A DNA stretch of 64,000 nucleotides. Origin: Halobaculum limi (GTDB taxonomy: Archaea > Halobacteriota > Halobacteria > Halobacteriales > Haloferacaceae). Of the stretch, positions 1 to 8,024 are shown piece by piece. Numbering within the stretch: the stretch's first letter is position 1; every line of letters begins with the position of its first letter. The notes under the pieces were generated by a model that was not told the DNA's origin, ran no database searches, and saw only the letters and a list, made by a program, of their open reading frames with translations. The stretch is taken from the NCBI RefSeq assembly GCF_029490015.1, contig NZ_CP120468.1, positions 1,860,001 through 1,924,000 on the forward strand. Reading direction: 5' to 3'. The translations under genes were made by a program, and so were the position numbers.

Positions 1-995
1 GCGACCGCGAACTCGATGCCCGGCGCGGGGTCGTAGTTCAGCAGTTCGATGTCGTCGAACGCGAGTTCGTCTAAGGGCTTGTCGGCGACCCGCAACTCGG
101 GTTTCTCACGGGGTGTCCGCGCGAGTTGCCGGAGGAGGCCGGGGACGTGGTCTTTCTTCTCGTCACCGTCGGCTTCCGCGGGCGCGGCCGACTCCACCCA
201 GTTGGCGGCCGCGCGGTAGTCGGCGGGGGAGTCCGCGTCGGCGACGCGCCGTGCGAACTGCTCGCGGTTCGCGCCGTACCAGTCACCGCGCTCGCCGGTG
301 CCGCAGTAGACGTGTGCGTCGACGACGCTGTGGGCGAACGTCCCCGGTTCGAAGCCGGTTCGCTGCGCGACGGCGGTGAGGAGGATGGAGTAGGCGGCGA
401 TGTTGAACGGAATCCCGAGCGCCAGATCGCCCGAGCGCTGGGTGAGATGGAGGTTGAGGCGGTCGCCCTGTACGTTGAAGACGAACGTGTAGTGACACGG
501 CGGGAGCGTCGAGACGGTCGCGTTCGCGGGGTGCCACGCGTTCACGACGATGCGGCGCGACTGGGGGTTCTCGCGGAGGGTGTCGAGGACGTACGCGAGT
601 TGGTCGAACGTTCGCTCGTCGTCGTTCACCCAGCGTTGGGTGTCGTCGGGCCACGTCTCCCCCTCCAGTCCTTCCTCTGGGATCGGGTAGCGTCGCCAGA
701 AGCGGCCGTAGGCGGTGTCGAGGCGCCCCTCGTCGTCGGCCCACGCGTCCCAGATACCCGTCTTCTCGCGGAGGTCGCGGATGTGCTCCTCGCCCGAGAG
801 ATACCACAGGAGTTCGTGGATGAGCGACCGCCATCGAAATCCCGAGAGGTCTTTCGTCGTCAAAAGTGGGAACCCGTCCGCGAGGTCGGCCTCGTAGTGT
901 GCTGAGAACGTCGAGAGCGTGTCCACGCCCGTTCGGTTCGGCTTGTAGGTGCCGTCCCGAAGCGCGTCCTCGACGGTCGAGAGGTACTGCTGCAT
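1..995 (-). CDS. thyA: Thymidylate synthase ThyA (3' end runs off the window)
   Basis: Makes dTMP from dUMP with methylenetetrahydrofolate as carbon donor and reductant. Read leftward from the ATG at 995, 331 codons are visible and no stop is reached, so the last residues lie outside the window. Family signatures are present: an N-terminal RTG phosphate-binding motif near residue 21, the catalytic cysteine at residue 167 in PPCHYTF, and the dUMP-binding stretch ALGIPFNIAAY. The C-terminus has the expected Y-P-x-x-I-like sequence, so probably only a few residues are missing. It is divergent from the MBL gene at 1094, with about 100 bases between them. Use of ThyA fits the folate genes mptE and folP found further right. 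The family call is firm. Confidence 0.95.
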   Translation of the reverse strand, partial: MQQYLSTVEDALRDGTYKPNRTGVDTLSTFSAHYEADLADGFPLLTTKDLSGFRWRSLIHELLWYLSGEEHIRDLREKTGIWDAWADDEGRLDTAYGRFWRRYPIPEEGLEGETWPDDTQRWVNDDERTFDQLAYVLDTLRENPQSRRIVVNAWHPANATVSTLPPCHYTFVFNVQGDRLNLHLTQRSGDLALGIPFNIAAYSILLTAVAQRTGFEPGTFAHSVVDAHVYCGTGERGDWYGANREQFARRVADADSPADYRAAANWVESAAPAEADGDEKKDHVPGLLRQLARTPREKPELRVADKPLDELAFDDIELLNYDPAPGIEFAV

Positions 996-1093
996 ACGCG
1001 AGAGGGACGGCCCGCAGTTGATAGAGGTACCGACCTGAGCAGACGAGCGTCGAAACGCGAACCCCCAAGACCCGCCGCCGTCTACTTCAGTCT

Positions 1094-1717
1094 ATGATCC
1101 ACAACCTCGCCGCCGGCGTCCAGGCGTTCACCAGCAACGCGTTCCTCGTCTCGGGACCGCCACGGGCGGACTCCCCGGCCGCGAACGACGACGGCGAGAC
1201 CGGGCGGCGCGTCCTCGTCGACACTGGCTCGAACTTCGATATTCTCCCGCTGATCCGCGAACGCGTCGACGACCTCGACGCCGTCGTCCTCACCCACACG
1301 CACCACGACCACGTCGGCAACGTCGAGGCGGTGTGTGACGCCTTCGGCGTCGAGACGTGGGGATTCGACACGGAGCAGCCGTCGGTCGACAACGAGATTC
1401 CCGACGAGGGAACCGTCGAGATGGGCCTCGGCACGTACGAGGCGCTCCACACGCCCGGCCACAAGGACGACCACCTCTGCCTGTACGACGGCGACGCAGG
1501 CGTGCTGTTCGCGGGCGATCTGATCTTCCAGAACGGCGGCTTCGGGCGGACGGACTTAGAGGAGGGCGACCGCCAAGCGCTCATCCGGAGCATCGACCGG
1601 GTTCGTGAGCGTGTCGGCGACGACTTCCGCGAGATGCACGTCGGCCACGGCCCGAGCGTCCTCGACGCGCCGTTCGACCACGTCGAACTCGCGGGGCGGG
1701 CGGCACGGATGCGGTAG
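1094..1717 (+). CDS. MBL-fold metallo-hydrolase (glyoxalase II-like)
   Basis: Metallo-beta-lactamase-fold hydrolase of 207 residues. The metal site is visible as HTHHDH at residues 68-73, then PGH near 121-123, the metal-bridging GD at 141-142 and a late GHG. These are the ligands of a binuclear zinc hydrolase. The layout resembles hydroxyacylglutathione hydrolase-like proteins (thioester hydrolases), but the substrate cannot be read from the sequence. An insertion rich in Pro, Asp and Glu at residues 21-38 lies between the first two strands. The gene begins with ATG right after the divergent thyA promoter region and is convergent with the P-loop gene that ends at 1730. The fold is certain; the reaction is not assigned. 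Confidence 0.88.
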   Translation: MIHNLAAGVQAFTSNAFLVSGPPRADSPAANDDGETGRRVLVDTGSNFDILPLIRERVDDLDAVVLTHTHHDHVGNVEAVCDAFGVETWGFDTEQPSVDNEIPDEGTVEMGLGTYEALHTPGHKDDHLCLYDGDAGVLFAGDLIFQNGGFGRTDLEEGDRQALIRSIDRVRERVGDDFREMHVGHGPSVLDAPFDHVELAGRAARMR

Positions 1718-1729
1718 CGTCGCCGCCGA

Positions 1730-2590
1730 CTACTCTTTCCGAGCCTGTGCCACCAGCGACTTGTAGGCGTCGGTGTACGTCTCCGCCACGGCGTCGGGTG
1801 CAGATCGCTGCCCGCCCGTCAGCGGGCAAAGCGCGTGCGTCGACACCGGGTCGAGCATCTCGGTCACACGCGAGACGCTCACTTCGAGCGTTCCATCTCC
1901 GCGGTCGCCGACCGCGGCGTCGCGTGCGATGGCCCACCGATCGCCGTCGTACACGCGGCAACGACCCGGGTCGACGGCTGCCACCGCGTCGAATCGAACG
2001 TCACGGAGTGGGAGTGCCACGTCGCCGTACGACTCGACGAGGGCCGTTGTTCCGTGCGCGTCGCCGCCGAGTGGTGACTCGCGAACCTGCGCCGCGAGTC
2101 GGTCGAGCGCCGGGAGGTGCAGGTCGCGTGCGGCCGTGTTTACCTCGCGAACCGACGAGACGCGCCGCGCGTCATCCAACGGGAGCGCACGCCGAATCGG
2201 GCTCGGCAGGTCGACCTCGCCGTTCACGACCCACTGGTCGCCCTCGGGTGTGGTGACGCGGTCGACGACGAACGACCGCCCGGATTCACCGAGGAGGCCG
2301 GTCGTGTCGGGCGTCGGTCGCCACAGGCGGTGGATCGGGTTCCGTGTCTCGTGAGGGGCGTCGCTCCCGGCGGCGTCGAGCAGTCGGGCGACGTCCTTGC
2401 CGTACAGTCGCCCCTCATCGATCGCTCGGCGCACGTCGTCGTGGTCGAACCAGTAGTCGTTGCCTGCGCGGGGCTTGTAGACGCGGAGGTCGTCCCCGCT
2501 ACGCTCGGCTCGGAGTCGGGCCGCGAGTCCGACCGCAAACGTCGTCTTCCCCGCGTCGACCCGGTCCGCGCCGACGACGAGGAGTCTCAC
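1730..2590 (-). CDS. BioD/CobQ-like P-loop ATPase of unknown function
   Basis: A 286-residue protein starting at a GTG (2590). This start gives an N-terminal strand (VRLLVVGAD) straight into a phosphate-binding loop, and the GTG overlaps the stop of the upstream gene (GTGA), so translation is probably coupled. The loop reads GADRVDAGKTT at residues 7-17. It lacks the first glycine of a classic Walker A and resembles the G-x-D-x-x-x-G-K-T loop of dethiobiotin synthetase and cobyrinic acid synthase-type enzymes. No biotin or cobalamin genes are nearby, and the rest of the protein is not recognisable. An upstream extension of the open frame to 2713 runs over the neighbouring gene and is not used. 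An ATP-dependent ligase or kinase role is only an inference. Confidence 0.75.
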   Translation of the reverse strand: MRLLVVGADRVDAGKTTFAVGLAARLRAERSGDDLRVYKPRAGNDYWFDHDDVRRAIDEGRLYGKDVARLLDAAGSDAPHETRNPIHRLWRPTPDTTGLLGESGRSFVVDRVTTPEGDQWVVNGEVDLPSPIRRALPLDDARRVSSVREVNTAARDLHLPALDRLAAQVRESPLGGDAHGTTALVESYGDVALPLRDVRFDAVAAVDPGRCRVYDGDRWAIARDAAVGDRGDGTLEVSVSRVTEMLDPVSTHALCPLTGGQRSAPDAVAETYTDAYKSLVAQARKE

Positions 2591-2895
2591 TGGTCGGCGG
2601 CGTCCCCGCTCGCACCGGGCAGGTCTTCGTCGCGTTTCAGGCCGTAGTAGCCCGGTTCCTCCTCGGAGCGCGGTTCTGCGATCACCAGATCCGTCGAGTG
2701 GACCATAATCCACGGAATCGCCCAGTCGAGGAGGACGTCTTCGGTCCCCTCGTCGATCTCGGCGTCCGGTTCGAGTCCCTGGAGGAGTCGCGCGGTCTCG
2801 TAGACCGTGTACATCTGGTCGGCCTCGAACAGTTCCTCGGGCGTGTAGAAGTCGCAGGGGAACAGGTCAGGAAAGTCGGCTTTCGGCGTGGGCAT
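2587..2895 (-). CDS. Small conserved haloarchaeal protein (possibly DUF5827-type)
   Basis: A 102-residue acidic protein with no membrane segment or signal peptide. It has a Tyr-rich central part (YTVYETARLLQGL near residues 49-61) and a Trp-containing stretch (LLDWAIPWIM). It looks like a conserved family limited to haloarchaea, perhaps the one catalogued as DUF5827, but that name is from memory. Its stop overlaps the GTG start of the P-loop ATPase downstream by four bases, so the two probably form one transcript and may act together. No catalytic motif was recognised. Confidence 0.7.
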   Translation of the reverse strand: MPTPKADFPDLFPCDFYTPEELFEADQMYTVYETARLLQGLEPDAEIDEGTEDVLLDWAIPWIMVHSTDLVIAEPRSEEEPGYYGLKRDEDLPGASGDAADQ

Positions 2896-2959
2896 ACTCG
2901 CCCGTTCGCCGGCGGCCCGCTAAAGCGCGGCGGGTCGCTCTCGTCGCAGGCCGTGCTCG

Positions 2960-3421
2960 TTACGTCGGCAGGTCGGCCTCGGTCCCGCACTCGGGGCACT
3001 CGAACGCCATCCCCTCCTCGGCGGGGATGGCCGCCAGCGCCTCGTGGCCACACTCGCGGCACTCCACCGGCACGCGAACCTCCGTCGAGTCGGCGGGTGC
3101 GCCCAGCGCCAGCGCCGCGACCGGGTCGTCGCCGTCGTTGTAGCCGGTCTGGTACTCGCCGGGCGCGAATCGGATCGCCTCGCGCTCGCTCACCTCCACG
3201 GTTCCCTCCTCGGTGTCGAACGTCGCCGTCCCGTCGAGGACCACGAACAGTTCCTCCTGGTCGAGGTGGGTGTGTTTCCCGCCAGAGAATCGTTCACCTG
3301 GGTCGAGTCGGTAGTGGTTGATGGCGAGGTCGTCCGCACCCAGTGGGCCGCTGAGGCGGCGCACGGCCACGTCATTGCCGAATCCGCTCGGATCCACGTC
3401 GTCGATGGCGATGTGCTCCAT
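2960..3421 (-). CDS. Cupin-domain protein with C-terminal zinc ribbon
   Basis: A 153-residue protein in two parts. Residues about 30-105 form a cupin barrel with the metal-binding motif GGKHTHLDQEE and the later PGEYQTGYN strand. Residues about 117-150 form a zinc ribbon with two CxxC pairs (CREC and CPEC). Single-domain cupins bind a metal and serve many roles, including isomerases, dioxygenases and sugar binding, so no reaction can be assigned. The zinc ribbon added to a stand-alone cupin suggests a contact with nucleic acid or a partner protein, which is inference. The gene stands alone between the small protein at 2587-2895 and the MBL gene. Confidence 0.82.
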   Translation of the reverse strand: MEHIAIDDVDPSGFGNDVAVRRLSGPLGADDLAINHYRLDPGERFSGGKHTHLDQEELFVVLDGTATFDTEEGTVEVSEREAIRFAPGEYQTGYNDGDDPVAALALGAPADSTEVRVPVECRECGHEALAAIPAEEGMAFECPECGTEADLPT

Positions 3422-3490
3422 CGGCGGATACGGCGGACGGAAGTCACCTAACTCATTCGGCGACGGATCGGTGGGACAGTTCGACCGCGA

Positions 3491-4186
3491 TCAGTCGAGA
3501 TACTCGGCCGCCAGCGACTCGTACACCGCTTTGATGTCGTCGGTTCCGGCCTCGACCGTGCCGCCGTGGAAACAGTGGACCGTCTCCACGTCCAGTTCCG
3601 CGAGTCGGCCGACAGACTTGGCCGCCGCGGGGAAGTCGGGCGTGAACTGCTCGGCGGGACCGCTCAGTTCCCCACCCTCGCCGCGGAGGGCGTCGCCCGC
3701 GAGGAGGAGTCCGGCGTCGGGGAAGTGGAACGCGAGGTGGCCGGGCGCGTGGCCGGGCGTGAACACTGCTCGCATCGGCCCCGCGTCCGTGCGGAAGGTG
3801 ACGCCGTCCTGTAGTTCCACGTCGACCGGCGCGGACGGATACCGCTCGTCGTCCTCGGCCGTCTTCAGGGGGAACGACCGGCCGTCGACGAAGGGCGCGG
3901 CGGCCTCGTGCGCGTACACGGCCGGGTCGTCGGCACGGTCGAGGACCGCCGAGAGCGACCCGGCGTGGTCGCCGTCGTGGTGCGTGAGGACGACGCCGCG
4001 AACGTCTGCGATGTCGAGGTCACAGTCGGCGAGCGCCTGCCCGATGTCGTCTACTTGCCCTGGGACGCCGGTGTCGACGAGGAGGACGCCCTTGGGCGTC
4101 TCGACGGCGGTCGGGCGGAGCACGACGTCGCCGTCTGGTCGGTCGATGGTCAGTTCGAGTACGTGGACGCCGTCGGCGAGTGGCAT
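3491..4186 (-). CDS. MBL-fold metallo-hydrolase
   Basis: A 231-residue metallo-beta-lactamase-fold protein, the second in this window. The start is the ATG at 4186. The same frame is open much further upstream, but only as an antisense artefact of the sod gene. Motifs are THHDGDH for the metal site, TPGHAPGH, the GD bridging aspartate (LLLAGDAL) and a C-terminal CFHGG. The THHDGDHAGS pattern is typical of flavodoxin-free hydrolases in the glyoxalase II and quorum-quenching branch, whose substrates vary. It shares little with the MBL protein at 1094 beyond the fold. The gap to sod is 172 bases, so it may have its own promoter. Confidence 0.86.
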   Translation of the reverse strand: MPLADGVHVLELTIDRPDGDVVLRPTAVETPKGVLLVDTGVPGQVDDIGQALADCDLDIADVRGVVLTHHDGDHAGSLSAVLDRADDPAVYAHEAAAPFVDGRSFPLKTAEDDERYPSAPVDVELQDGVTFRTDAGPMRAVFTPGHAPGHLAFHFPDAGLLLAGDALRGEGGELSGPAEQFTPDFPAAAKSVGRLAELDVETVHCFHGGTVEAGTDDIKAVYESLAAEYLD

Positions 4187-4358
4187 ATCTATCACTCGTT
4201 CGCGGGAGCCGTAAGTGCGGGTGCCGCGGCAGTCGCGGCGCGTGCGGTGGCGTCGCCGTCGCTGTCGCTGTCGGCGAAGCGTCGAAAGAAACGTCGTGGT
4301 CTGCTCGGACCCCTCCGGGTCCGTTCGTCGGAGCGCGGACGTGTGTCCGCGTGCGACC

Positions 4359-4961
4359 TTACTCGAACAGTTCGACGGCCTGCTCGTAGCGGGCCGAGGG
4401 CTCCTCCCAGTCGACGACCTCGAAGAACGCGGAGATGAAGTCGCCGCGTGCCGGGCCGTAGTCGTAGTAGTAGGAGTGCTCCCAGACGTCGAGTGCGAGG
4501 ACGGGGTGACCGCCCCAGATTGCGCCCTGGTCGTGCTTGTCGACGACCACGTTGCGCAGCTGGTTCGAGAACGTGTCGTACACGAGCAGGGCCCAGCCGG
4601 ATGCGTTGCCGGCGGCGGCCTCGAACTCGCCCTTCCACGCCTCGTAGGAGCCGAAGTCCTCGGCGATGCGGTCCGCGAGCGCACCCGACGGCTCGTCGCC
4701 GCCCTCGGGGCTCATGTTCTGCCAGAACAGGTCGTGCAGGATGTGACCCGAGGAGTTGTGGGTCACGTTGCGGATGGCACCCGCGGAAGAGGAGAAGTCA
4801 CCCTCCTCGCGGTTCTCCGCGAGCGTCTCCTCGGCGGAGTTCCAGCCGTTGACGTAGCCCTGGTGATGGGTGTCGTGGTGCCACGTCAGGACCTGTTCGG
4901 AGATGTGGGGTTCGAGTGCGTCGTAATCGTACGGCAGTGGGTCGAGTTCGTAGTCGCTCAT
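4359..4961 (-). CDS. sod: Superoxide dismutase (Mn/Fe type)
   Basis: Converts superoxide to oxygen and hydrogen peroxide in the cytoplasm. The protein has 200 residues, the normal family length. All four metal ligands are in place: H28 in WHHDTHH, H76 in LHDLFW, and D158 and H162 in DVWEHSYY. The N-terminal hairpin and C-terminal alpha/beta domain are both complete. Haloarchaeal enzymes of this family usually carry manganese, but the sequence does not decide between Mn and Fe. A GGAGG lies 9 bases before the ATG, and an AT-rich TTTAAC box lies about 40 bases upstream. The gene is divergent from the MFS transporter. Confidence 0.97.
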   Translation of the reverse strand: MSDYELDPLPYDYDALEPHISEQVLTWHHDTHHQGYVNGWNSAEETLAENREEGDFSSSAGAIRNVTHNSSGHILHDLFWQNMSPEGGDEPSGALADRIAEDFGSYEAWKGEFEAAAGNASGWALLVYDTFSNQLRNVVVDKHDQGAIWGGHPVLALDVWEHSYYYDYGPARGDFISAFFEVVDWEEPSARYEQAVELFE

Positions 4962-4970
4962 GATAGTATC

Positions 4971-4975
4971 CCTCC
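4971..4975 (-). promoter_or_regulatory. Shine-Dalgarno site of sod
   Basis: GGAGG on the minus strand, 9 bases from the sod start codon. Many haloarchaeal transcripts are leaderless, so a well-spaced site suggests a leadered message here. A candidate TATA element (CTTTAAC on the minus strand, about 5000-5006) lies at a suitable distance. Confidence 0.55.
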
Positions 4976-5226
4976 GGCTACAACATTGGCGTGAGAGCTG
5001 TTAAAGATTGAGAAGTCGACTGGTAGCACTTGACAAGACCCTTTCGTTCGCCGTCTAAGCGCCTGCTTGCGATCTGTCGGCTCGGCGGATTCACTGTACT
5101 GGCGTTCGATTCACCTCGAGTTCGCGATGTTGTCAGCATAGCAACGAGTGACTACAATCCCTCCAACTCGCGGCTTGCCTCGCCGGTACCGACGGAAGCA
5201 GGCCCCGGTGGAACGCACACGACAAC

Positions 5227-6384
5227 GTGCGCGAGTGGCGCGGCGTCGGACTCGTCGGTGGCTGGCAGGTGGCCGCGAGCATCTGCTTTTACGCCGTGTT
5301 CGCGACGACGGCCTTCTTGCGTGCCGATTTCGGCCTCACCCGCTTTCGAACCGGGCTGGCAGTGACGGCGGTCATCGGCGGCTACACCGCCGCGCTGTTC
5401 GTTGCCGGTGCGGTCGTCGACGCGTACGGCGAGCGACCGCCGATGGTCGGCGGTCTCCTGTTGATGGCTGCCGGGTGTGTCGCCGTCGCGTTCGTGCCGA
5501 CGTACCCGCTGGTACTCGCGTCGCTGGTGTTCGTCGGCGTCGCCTACGCGACGGCGATGCCGGCGACGAACCGGGCCGTCCTCGTCGTCGCACCCGCGGG
5601 CCAACGAAACCTCGCGATGAACGTGAAACAGGTCGGCGTCACCGTCGGGTCGGGCCTCTCGGCAGGTCTGATCACGGTCGCCGGCACGAACGCCGACTGG
5701 GAAGCGGGCTTCCTCGTCGCCGCGGGCGTCGCCTGTGTGGTCGCTGCGGTGTTCGCGTGGGGCTACGACGGGAAGGAAGGCTCCGGGACGCTCGCATTCC
5801 CAGACATTCGGGGGCTGTTGGCCGGGTCGGGCTATCGTGGCCTCCTCCTCTCGGGCTTCTTCCTCGGCGCGGCGGTGTTCACGACGACTGGCTACGTCGT
5901 CCTCTATATGACCGACTCCGTGTTGGCGTCGGCCGCCGTCGCCGGTGGGACGCTGGCGGCGATACAGGTGACGGGAAGCCTCGGTCGGCTCGGCGGCGGG
6001 ACCATCGCTGATCGGTTGCAACTGTCCGCGTCGGTTGCGAACGCGCGGGTGTTGCTCGTCCAGTCGGTCGTCACGGCGGTCGGGTTCGTCGCCATCACGC
6101 TCGTCGGTGGGCCGTTGGTCGCGGCGGTCGCGTTCACGCTTCTCGGCTTCTTCGTCCTCGGATTTCCGGGGATGTACTACGGCTGTCTCACCGCCCTCGT
6201 CGACGACGACGAGGTTGGCGCGGCGACGGCGGGCGGGCAGACGGCTATCAACCTCGGGGGATTGCTCGCGCCGCCCGCGTTTGGGTATCTCGCCGACAGC
6301 GTCGGCTACGACCTCGGGTGGTACGGCCTCGCTGTGTGCGCGGCGCTGGCGGCGGTTGCGCTCGCACCGTTGGTTCGTGAGTGA
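5227..6384 (+). CDS. MFS transporter
   Basis: A 385-residue integral membrane protein with about 12 hydrophobic helices, split into two sets of six by a charged loop (WGYDGKEGSG, near residues 178-187). The cytoplasmic loop between helices 2 and 3 carries the MFS signature region, here DAYGERPP. The length and layout match the major facilitator superfamily, which moves small solutes or drugs by proton coupling. The substrate is unknown. The GTG start at 5227 places a short basic N-terminus before the first helix. An upstream start cannot be excluded, because the divergent region from sod is 265 bases long. Confidence 0.88.
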   Translation: MREWRGVGLVGGWQVAASICFYAVFATTAFLRADFGLTRFRTGLAVTAVIGGYTAALFVAGAVVDAYGERPPMVGGLLLMAAGCVAVAFVPTYPLVLASLVFVGVAYATAMPATNRAVLVVAPAGQRNLAMNVKQVGVTVGSGLSAGLITVAGTNADWEAGFLVAAGVACVVAAVFAWGYDGKEGSGTLAFPDIRGLLAGSGYRGLLLSGFFLGAAVFTTTGYVVLYMTDSVLASAAVAGGTLAAIQVTGSLGRLGGGTIADRLQLSASVANARVLLVQSVVTAVGFVAITLVGGPLVAAVAFTLLGFFVLGFPGMYYGCLTALVDDDEVGAATAGGQTAINLGGLLAPPAFGYLADSVGYDLGWYGLAVCAALAAVALAPLVRE

Positions 6385-6491
6385 GGGAGGTGAACGGCGG
6401 GGTCCCGCTGTTCGACTCAGTTGGGGTTCGATCCGTTTGCTCTGTGGACGCTGTTGATTCGACGTGAGTTTACTGAAAACGGCTGATAGAG

Positions 6492-6499
6492 AGCGTGCT
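6492..6499. repeat. Target-site duplication, left copy
   Basis: AGCGTGCT, directly repeated at 8017-8024. The two copies abut the inverted repeats exactly, as expected for an 8-bp duplication made on insertion. Confidence 0.93.
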
Positions 6500-6516
6500 G
6501 GCTCTGTTGAAACCCT
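6500..6516. repeat. Terminal inverted repeat, left
   Basis: GGCTCTGTTGAAACCCT. It matches the reverse complement of the right end in 16 of 17 positions, differing only at the base after the AAA. Confidence 0.92.
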
Positions 6517-6646
6517 ATTGAGTCAACACTTCCATGCTGAGATCGTCATTAGGTAGGTGTGCATATTTTCTACAACTGGCTTATGAGCAAGTAGACGGAA
6601 TTTCGTCGGACTCCCACTTGCGAGTGTGCAGTCGATAAGGAGGTGT

Positions 6647-7072
6647 TCACCGGGTCTGTGCGACCGACTGACGCCAGTAGTAGCCGACGACCGGGCCGAG
6701 GACAACGATAGCACCGACCACGACCGCTGTGTTGATGAGGGCGTTCTCCGAAAGTTCGGTTGTGGCTCGGAGCAGGTCAGCGATCAGGGCTGTTACGAGA
6801 ATGACGAGTATCAGCAAGACCACCCCTCGTACTGAGTAGAGGCGGCTGTCTGATCCGAGGAGCGGCCGGTCACCACGAATCAAGCGAGGTATAACATCGA
6901 CTGCTGCGAAGACTCCAAGACTGAGTATCAGTGTAACCGCGACCCGCAGGTAGAGATGAAGGTCTGGCGCGAGTGCCGTGGTAGCGAGTACTCCGTTGGT
7001 GAGTCCATATAGAAGTAAGAAGGCGAGTGCACGGCCAGCATCGACCCATGTCTGCTCAGAGACCATACCCAT
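6647..7072 (-). CDS. Four-helix membrane protein, IS passenger gene
   Basis: A 141-residue protein with four predicted membrane helices, at about residues 14-34, 41-62, 80-101 and 111-133. Short charged loops separate them, the largest being RLIRGDRPLLGSDSR between helices 2 and 3. It has no transposase motif and no signal peptide beyond the first helix. It lies wholly inside the ends of the insertion sequence, downstream of and codirectional with the transposase, 70 bases away. It is therefore either a true passenger gene or host DNA trapped by an earlier event. The intact frame and sensible membrane topology suggest it is still expressed or only recently acquired. No family was recognised. 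Confidence 0.7.
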   Translation of the reverse strand: MGMVSEQTWVDAGRALAFLLLYGLTNGVLATTALAPDLHLYLRVAVTLILSLGVFAAVDVIPRLIRGDRPLLGSDSRLYSVRGVVLLILVILVTALIADLLRATTELSENALINTAVVVGAIVVLGPVVGYYWRQSVAQTR

Positions 7073-7084
7073 TATTGTCCATTT

Positions 7085-7100
7085 CAGGTAATAATACCTG
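7085..7100. promoter_or_regulatory. Small inverted repeat before the passenger gene
   Basis: CAGGTA-ATAA-TACCTG, a perfect 6-bp inverted repeat with a 4-base loop, 12 bases upstream of the passenger start and 42 bases beyond the transposase stop. It could be an operator for the passenger gene or a stem that limits read-through from the transposase. The sequence does not decide between these. Confidence 0.4.
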
Positions 7101-7142
7101 TTTACAGACTGTGGTGCTGCATCTAATCTCTACATCTAACGT

Positions 7143-7964
7143 TCAGAGTGTCTTGTCGATGTTGTGTGTGAGACTACCGACAACGAGTTCACGGAACTGC
7201 TTCCACCAGTATCGTGAGCGGACGAATGCGCCATATTTCCGTTTGAGACTGGAGTTCACCGTCTCATTCTGACTCCGTAGACCGTAGAGGTCGGCGTCCA
7301 GTCGAGCATTCCACGCCTTGTGGAGCGACGAAAATTCTCGGTGCTTGATGAGGGGACGAACACCAGCGTCACGGGCTAACGCGCGAACCTTCTGGTCGTC
7401 GTAACCCTTGTCACCGAGGAGGATTGCCACATTCTCGGCATTGCGCTTGATGAGCGACGGAGCGATCTGTGAGTCGTGTTTTCTGGTCGTCGTCACGTGG
7501 AGATCGAGGATAGCATTCGCTCTCGTGTCTACGAGCAGTGTCACTTTCAACTGCTGAATCGTCAGCTTCGTTCGCTTCGTGTAGTGTTTCGAGGCGTGAC
7601 TCCGGTCGAAGCCGGAAGCGTCGATCCCAACGACACCGTTAGTCGGGAGAAGCATGATCGAGAGGTTGAGCAGGACACGCCAGACTGCCATATCAAGCCG
7701 GTTGAACGCTTTACACAACGTTGAGGGCGACGGGAGTTCGTCTAGATTAATGGCTTTCCGAATGCGGGGCATCTCGATGAGTTCGTCGAGAAGCGTCCTG
7801 TAAGTCGTGTTCTTCCGAACTTTGAGACAGAGGAGAACGATGTGCTGGTGGAGTGTGTACCGGCGTTTGGAGAACTTCGATGAGTAGGGAGCGACAGCTC
7901 GGCGTGCCAAGTGGATCGCTTGCTCAACGAACCGGAGCAACCGCGATTTCGGGAGGGCTTCCAT
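7143..7964 (-). CDS. IS5-family DDE transposase
   Basis: A 273-residue transposase that cuts and moves the surrounding element. The three catalytic acids fit a DDE pattern: D115 in GIDASGFDR, D185 in LLGDKGYDD and E234 in RSQNETVNSS, spaced 69 and 48 residues apart. The DKGYDD and R-x-x-x-E-x-x-x-S surroundings are those of the IS5/IS4 superfamily. The N-terminal basic part with an HTH-like stretch (residues about 40-90) would bind the inverted repeats. The frame is intact from ATG at 7964 to the stop at 7143, and the start lies 52 bases inside the right end. It is less GC-rich than its neighbours, as expected for a mobile gene. Confidence 0.93.
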   Translation of the reverse strand: MEALPKSRLLRFVEQAIHLARRAVAPYSSKFSKRRYTLHQHIVLLCLKVRKNTTYRTLLDELIEMPRIRKAINLDELPSPSTLCKAFNRLDMAVWRVLLNLSIMLLPTNGVVGIDASGFDRSHASKHYTKRTKLTIQQLKVTLLVDTRANAILDLHVTTTRKHDSQIAPSLIKRNAENVAILLGDKGYDDQKVRALARDAGVRPLIKHREFSSLHKAWNARLDADLYGLRSQNETVNSSLKRKYGAFVRSRYWWKQFRELVVGSLTHNIDKTL

Positions 7965-7999
7965 CTGGTCAGATTACCGGGTGTACCTGTAACTCCCTG

Positions 8000-8016
8000 A
8001 GGATTTCAACAGAGCC
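8000..8016. repeat. Terminal inverted repeat, right
   Basis: Reverse complement reads GGCTCTGTTGAAATCCT, pairing with the left end with one mismatch. Confidence 0.92.
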
Positions 8017-8024
8017 AGCGTGCT
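8017..8024. repeat. Target-site duplication, right copy
   Basis: AGCGTGCT, identical to 6492-6499. Confidence 0.93.

Larger units (their letters stand above)
6500..8016 (-). mobile_element. IS5-like insertion sequence carrying an extra gene, 1517 bp
   Basis: The ends are fixed by inverted repeats that begin GGCTCTGTTGAAA and by an exact 8-bp duplication outside them. Inside are a DDE transposase (7143-7964, minus strand) and, between the transposase and the left end, an unrelated four-helix membrane-protein gene on the same strand. A 273-residue transposase alone would need under 1 kb, so about 600 bp is extra. The element is visibly less GC-rich than its surroundings. The perfect duplication and the intact transposase frame point to a fairly recent insertion. 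The element name is not known to me. Confidence 0.92.

Noticed and set aside
126-905. Long plus-strand ORF of 259 codons
   Set aside because: It is antisense to thyA, which has all its catalytic motifs; high GC keeps the opposite strand open.
6523-6714. 63-codon minus-strand ORF at the left end of the IS
   Set aside because: No coding character, overlaps the passenger gene in another frame and reaches into the inverted-repeat side.
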